Made by a program: the position numbers and the translations under genes. Shown piece by piece: positions 61,084 to 64,000 of a DNA stretch of 64,000 nucleotides (within the stretch, counting starts at the first letter, position 1; every line of letters starts with the position of its first letter). The DNA lies in NCBI RefSeq assembly GCF_029360765.1, contig NZ_JARKNA010000002.1, positions 56,803-120,802 of the forward strand, in the 5' to 3' direction. The notes under the pieces were generated by a model. It saw only the letters and a list, made by a program, of their open reading frames with translations. It was not told where the DNA came from and searched no databases. This DNA is from Terrimonas pollutisoli. Its GTDB lineage: Bacteria > Bacteroidota > Bacteroidia > Chitinophagales > Chitinophagaceae.

Positions 61084-63882
61084 TTATTTGCCGGCAACGT
61101 TCTTCTCCTTGAATGCTTTTGGGGTCATGCCAAATTTTGACTTGAAAACGGTAGAGAAATAAGCTTGTGAAGAAAAACCGACTTTGAAGGAAATTTCAGA
61201 TATCGACAGCTCTTCATTAAGCAACAGGTATTTTGCTTTTTGCATTCTTACATTCAGGATATAGTCATTTACGTTGTAGCCTAAAACCGCTTTTACTTTT
61301 TTATAGAGTTGAACCCTAGAGATGCCAATCTCTTTACAAATGTCATCTACCGTAAAGTTTTCATTAGCGATATTGCTTTCCACGATGGACGAAAATTCGT
61401 TCACAAATTTTCGATCAATTTTTTTGGAGGCCGATGTTCTCAATCCTTCATTGGGTAATTCACTGCTGTAATGGTCTTTTAAAATCTCCCGGTTCCTGAT
61501 CAGGTTTTTAATCGTTTCTTTAAGATACTCCATATTGAATGGCTTTACGATATAAGCATCTGCTTTTAACTTCAATCCCTCAATCTGCTGTTCCATACTT
61601 GCCCTGGCGGTTAATATGATGATTGGTATATGAGAAGTCCTGATATCATTTTTTAAGGTGTCTACGATAAACATGCCATCCTTGCCGGGCATCAGAATAT
61701 CGGAAATGATAATATCCGGAATAATTTCATAGGCCATGTTCAGGCCGGTATTGCCATTCTCCGCTTCCATAATTTCATAGATGTCCGATAACTGTTTTTT
61801 TATAAAATTCCGGATCTCTGCATTGTCCTCGATGAGTAATATGGAGTATTCTTTTGCCTGCGTTGAAACAATTTCTACCGGTAATGTTTTTAGTGTTTCT
61901 GTATCATTAATATAAATTTTGGCATCTTCGTAGTTAAGATAATCGGGTGCGGCTTCTTTTGCTATTTCATTTTCTCTAAGATGCGCATGGCCAAGTGGCA
62001 GCCATACTTCAAACGTTGTTCCTTTCCATTTTTCGCTTTTAATAGTAATTTCTCCCTGGTGGAGTGTAATCAACTCTTTGGATAAGGCCAGGCCCAATCC
62101 CGTTCCTTTATAGGTTCCCTCATTGCCTTGGTAAAAAAGATCAAAAGCATGTTCCAGTGTTTCCCGGCTCATGCCAATCCCTGAGTCTTCAACCCTTATA
62201 ATTGCTTTTGACTTGTTTTCATCTTTAGCAACAGACACTGTAATGCAGCCATGATCGTTCGTGAACTTAAACGCATTCGAAAGCAGGTTAAACAATATTT
62301 TATCCAACATATTTACGTCGAACCATACTTTCAATTCTTTATCTTTTGCATCTACCCTGAAAGAGATCGTTTTTTTCTTCGCTGTTTCGATAAACGCATT
62401 GGTGATGTCCGTAACGAATGCTACAAGGTTATTCTCGGTAGCTCTCAGTTTCATTTTTCCCTGCTCAATTTTCCGGAAATCCATTAGCTGGTTGACTAAT
62501 CTTAAGAGGCGCAGTGTATTTGTCTTCACCATCTCCAGCTGCGCTTTTGCCGAAAAATGGAGTTTTGAAGAAGATGCCATTTCTTCGATTGGCCCTAAGA
62601 TCAACGTGAGGGGGGTTCGTAGTTCATGTGAAATATTGGTAAAGAAATTAAACTTGGCATCGGTGGCTTCTTTAGCCTTTTTTCCTAGTTCAATCAGCTG
62701 GTTACGTTGCATCATGATTTCTTCATTTTGCATGGCCAGCCGGGCATTGATCTTTTTATTTTCTTTTAAATAATAAAAAAGCACAAAACCCATGATCAGC
62801 GCAAGGGCCAGTGAAACGGATATGGTATAAATAATATTGGATTGGTTTTGGGTAATGATGGCCTGGTCTTCAATTTTTTCCTGGCTCCTGTCAATATCTC
62901 TTTGCTGTGCCAACAGTTTTTCGTTTTGAAGTTTTGTGATCCTGATATTGGTGGAATCAATAACGGTGGTGAATAATTGGTTTTCCCGAAGAAACGGTTG
63001 TTGATTCAATATGGCTGCGGCTGTGGCAATGGCTTCCTGGCCGCCAGTGGGATATAAGACAGTCGCGGAAATGTATTTATTCTGCACCATGTCGAGACCG
63101 CCTCCTTTCGATGGCAGTCCGTCTATTCCAATAATCTTTATTTTGTTTTGCAATCCCAGCCTCTCACAAATTTTATAGATGTCAAATGCCATGAAATCAT
63201 TTTGCGCATAGACCAGGTTGATGTTGTTATGTGTTTTTAAGTACACCTCAACGGGATTAGCGATACCGGGGGTTGTAGTCAGGTAGTTGTCAAAACGTTT
63301 TACATATTTCAACGAGGGATAACGTGAAATAATATCGATAAAGCCATTGTGCCGGTCAATAACGGGTGAAGCGTCAGGTATGCCGGTTACTTCTATAATA
63401 TTACCTGCTCCATTTAATATGGTAGCTGCATATCTCCCGGCATTTTGACCGACTTCATAATTGGATGCGCCGATAAAAGAAGTATAACTTTTGGAGTCGA
63501 TTCGCCTGTCGACGACCACCACGGGAATACCTGAATTGTACACTTTTTGAATAACAGGCGTTAGCGGTTTTACCTCGTTTGGCGAAACGATCAACAGGTC
63601 AATTGGTTGTTTTATGAACTCTTCAATCTGCAGAATCTGGCTATCACTATTTCCGTTTGCATCCCTGTATGCCAATTCAATATTATCATGAAAGGAGAGT
63701 TCCCGTTTCATTTCGGCCAGCATCGTTTTTCGCCAGTCGTCGATGCCGGTGCATTGGGAAAAGCCGACTATATATTTTTTTGCTTTTGTGCCAGAATTGC
63801 AGGACAATAATAAAACAGACCAGCAAAGTATAACTAAGGATACAATCCGGAAACTAAGAATTGATTTATTCTCTTGGCGCAT
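61084..63882 (-). CDS. Hybrid sensor/response regulator with periplasmic sugar-binding domain and AraC output
   Basis: 932 aa. Lipoprotein-like signal (ILCWSVLLLSC). Sugar-binding LacI/PBP fold (IVGFSQCTGIDDWRK, VVVDRRIDSKSYTSFIGASN, IIGIDGLPSKGGG; about residues 35-320), membrane helix near 355-375 (SVSLALALIMGFVLFYYL), HisKA with phospho-acceptor His near 421 (SHELRTPLTLILG), HATPase (SNAFKFTN, DSGIGM, GTGLGLAL), receiver with Asp near 728 (IIISDILMPGKDGM) and a C-terminal AraC-type HTH (GISRVQLYKKVKAVLG, VGFSSQAYFSTVFKSKFG). It would bind a sugar in the periplasm and activate a promoter. The target locus is outside or far off. ATG 63882 starts the signal. Confidence 0.94.
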   Translation of the reverse strand: MRQENKSILSFRIVSLVILCWSVLLLSCNSGTKAKKYIVGFSQCTGIDDWRKTMLAEMKRELSFHDNIELAYRDANGNSDSQILQIEEFIKQPIDLLIVSPNEVKPLTPVIQKVYNSGIPVVVVDRRIDSKSYTSFIGASNYEVGQNAGRYAATILNGAGNIIEVTGIPDASPVIDRHNGFIDIISRYPSLKYVKRFDNYLTTTPGIANPVEVYLKTHNNINLVYAQNDFMAFDIYKICERLGLQNKIKIIGIDGLPSKGGGLDMVQNKYISATVLYPTGGQEAIATAAAILNQQPFLRENQLFTTVIDSTNIRITKLQNEKLLAQQRDIDRSQEKIEDQAIITQNQSNIIYTISVSLALALIMGFVLFYYLKENKKINARLAMQNEEIMMQRNQLIELGKKAKEATDAKFNFFTNISHELRTPLTLILGPIEEMASSSKLHFSAKAQLEMVKTNTLRLLRLVNQLMDFRKIEQGKMKLRATENNLVAFVTDITNAFIETAKKKTISFRVDAKDKELKVWFDVNMLDKILFNLLSNAFKFTNDHGCITVSVAKDENKSKAIIRVEDSGIGMSRETLEHAFDLFYQGNEGTYKGTGLGLALSKELITLHQGEITIKSEKWKGTTFEVWLPLGHAHLRENEIAKEAAPDYLNYEDAKIYINDTETLKTLPVEIVSTQAKEYSILLIEDNAEIRNFIKKQLSDIYEIMEAENGNTGLNMAYEIIPDIIISDILMPGKDGMFIVDTLKNDIRTSHIPIIILTARASMEQQIEGLKLKADAYIVKPFNMEYLKETIKNLIRNREILKDHYSSELPNEGLRTSASKKIDRKFVNEFSSIVESNIANENFTVDDICKEIGISRVQLYKKVKAVLGYNVNDYILNVRMQKAKYLLLNEELSISEISFKVGFSSQAYFSTVFKSKFGMTPKAFKEKNVAGK

Positions 63883-64000
63883 ATGGGAAGCAGTCACAGC
63901 AGCAATTTGCATTTTTTTTCAATAGTCCATTACTAAAAATGTTCATTTAGTTTTCAAAATCCTCTCTTTTTCAAAATCAGGCCAGGTAATCTACCCAATC
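63883..64000. other. Leader of the hybrid regulator, window edge
   Basis: 118 bp upstream of the regulator, AT-rich. Contains TTTTCAAAATCC and TTTTTCAAAATC as a near repeat (63951 and 63969). No gene visible before the window ends. Confidence 0.4.

Overview
The window looks like a chromosomal segment of a Bacteroidota bacterium, most likely a Chitinophagaceae-type soil or water organism. Start contexts lack strong Shine-Dalgarno sites, promoters of the TTTG / TAnnTTTG type are visible, many lipoprotein and Tat-like signals occur, and the gene families (AraC-fused hybrid two-component regulator, WG-repeat protein, serine hydrolases, DUF1080, DUF1501, GH29, GH88, GH95-like) fit that group. No rRNA, CRISPR array or prophage is visible; one tRNA-Ser(GGA) is present near 60.8 kb.

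Layout. 1-0.8 kb: a 323-bp tandem repeat (2.4 copies in the window) carrying a 19-bp inverted repeat. 0.9-4.6 kb: secreted GH32 fructan hydrolase with a thioredoxin-fold partner, a small membrane protein and an acyltransferase. 4.6-8.4 kb: a repeat-rich accessory stretch with a REP-associated tyrosine transposase (RAYT) flanked by inverted REP palindromes, a broken serine hydrolase, a secreted trypsin-like protease, a GNAT fragment and two copies of a ~100-bp dispersed repeat. 8.5-13.2 kb: a very large multi-PAS histidine kinase whose membrane domain matches the plant ethylene receptor ETR1 at every key copper/ethylene residue I could check, plus a Rcp1-like response regulator. 13.2-25 kb: single genes all on the minus strand (flavin oxidoreductase, unknowns, WG-repeat protein, GH3 beta-glucosidase, PIN toxin/antitoxin, serine hydrolase, esterase, VanZ-like) separated by palindromic spacers, some resembling attC sites; two genes share an almost identical 32-bp promoter.

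25-50 kb: the main functional locus, two divergent arms from a shared intergenic region at 33.6-33.9 kb. The minus arm encodes PSCyt1/PSCyt2/PSD1 cytochrome, DUF1501 protein, a beta-propeller, a chitobiase-C-terminal-like protein and a DUF2231-cytochrome-LRR fusion, closed by a strong terminator. The plus arm encodes GH29 fucosidase, a second PSCyt/PSD1 cytochrome, Gfo/Idh/MocA oxidoreductase, DUF1080 (3-keto-glycoside hydrolase family), a second DUF1501, a TIM-barrel isomerase, a second DUF2231-cytochrome, a GH95-like glycosidase, a phosphoesterase and a second GH29. This is a 'planctomycete-type' cytochrome set embedded in a fucosidase/keto-sugar locus; I infer envelope processing of fucosylated glycans with oxidation coupled to c-type cytochromes. 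Its spacers carry a dispersed repeat family bounded by GC hairpins.

50-64 kb: mostly housekeeping and stand-alone genes (M16 protease, enoyl-CoA hydratase, GH88, B12-binding protein, aldo/keto reductase, GltX, polysaccharide deacetylase, TatD, tRNA-Ser) and, at the edge, a hybrid sensor/AraC regulator with a periplasmic sugar-binding domain. Degenerate heptanucleotide tandem arrays occur at three places, one inside the gltX reading frame.
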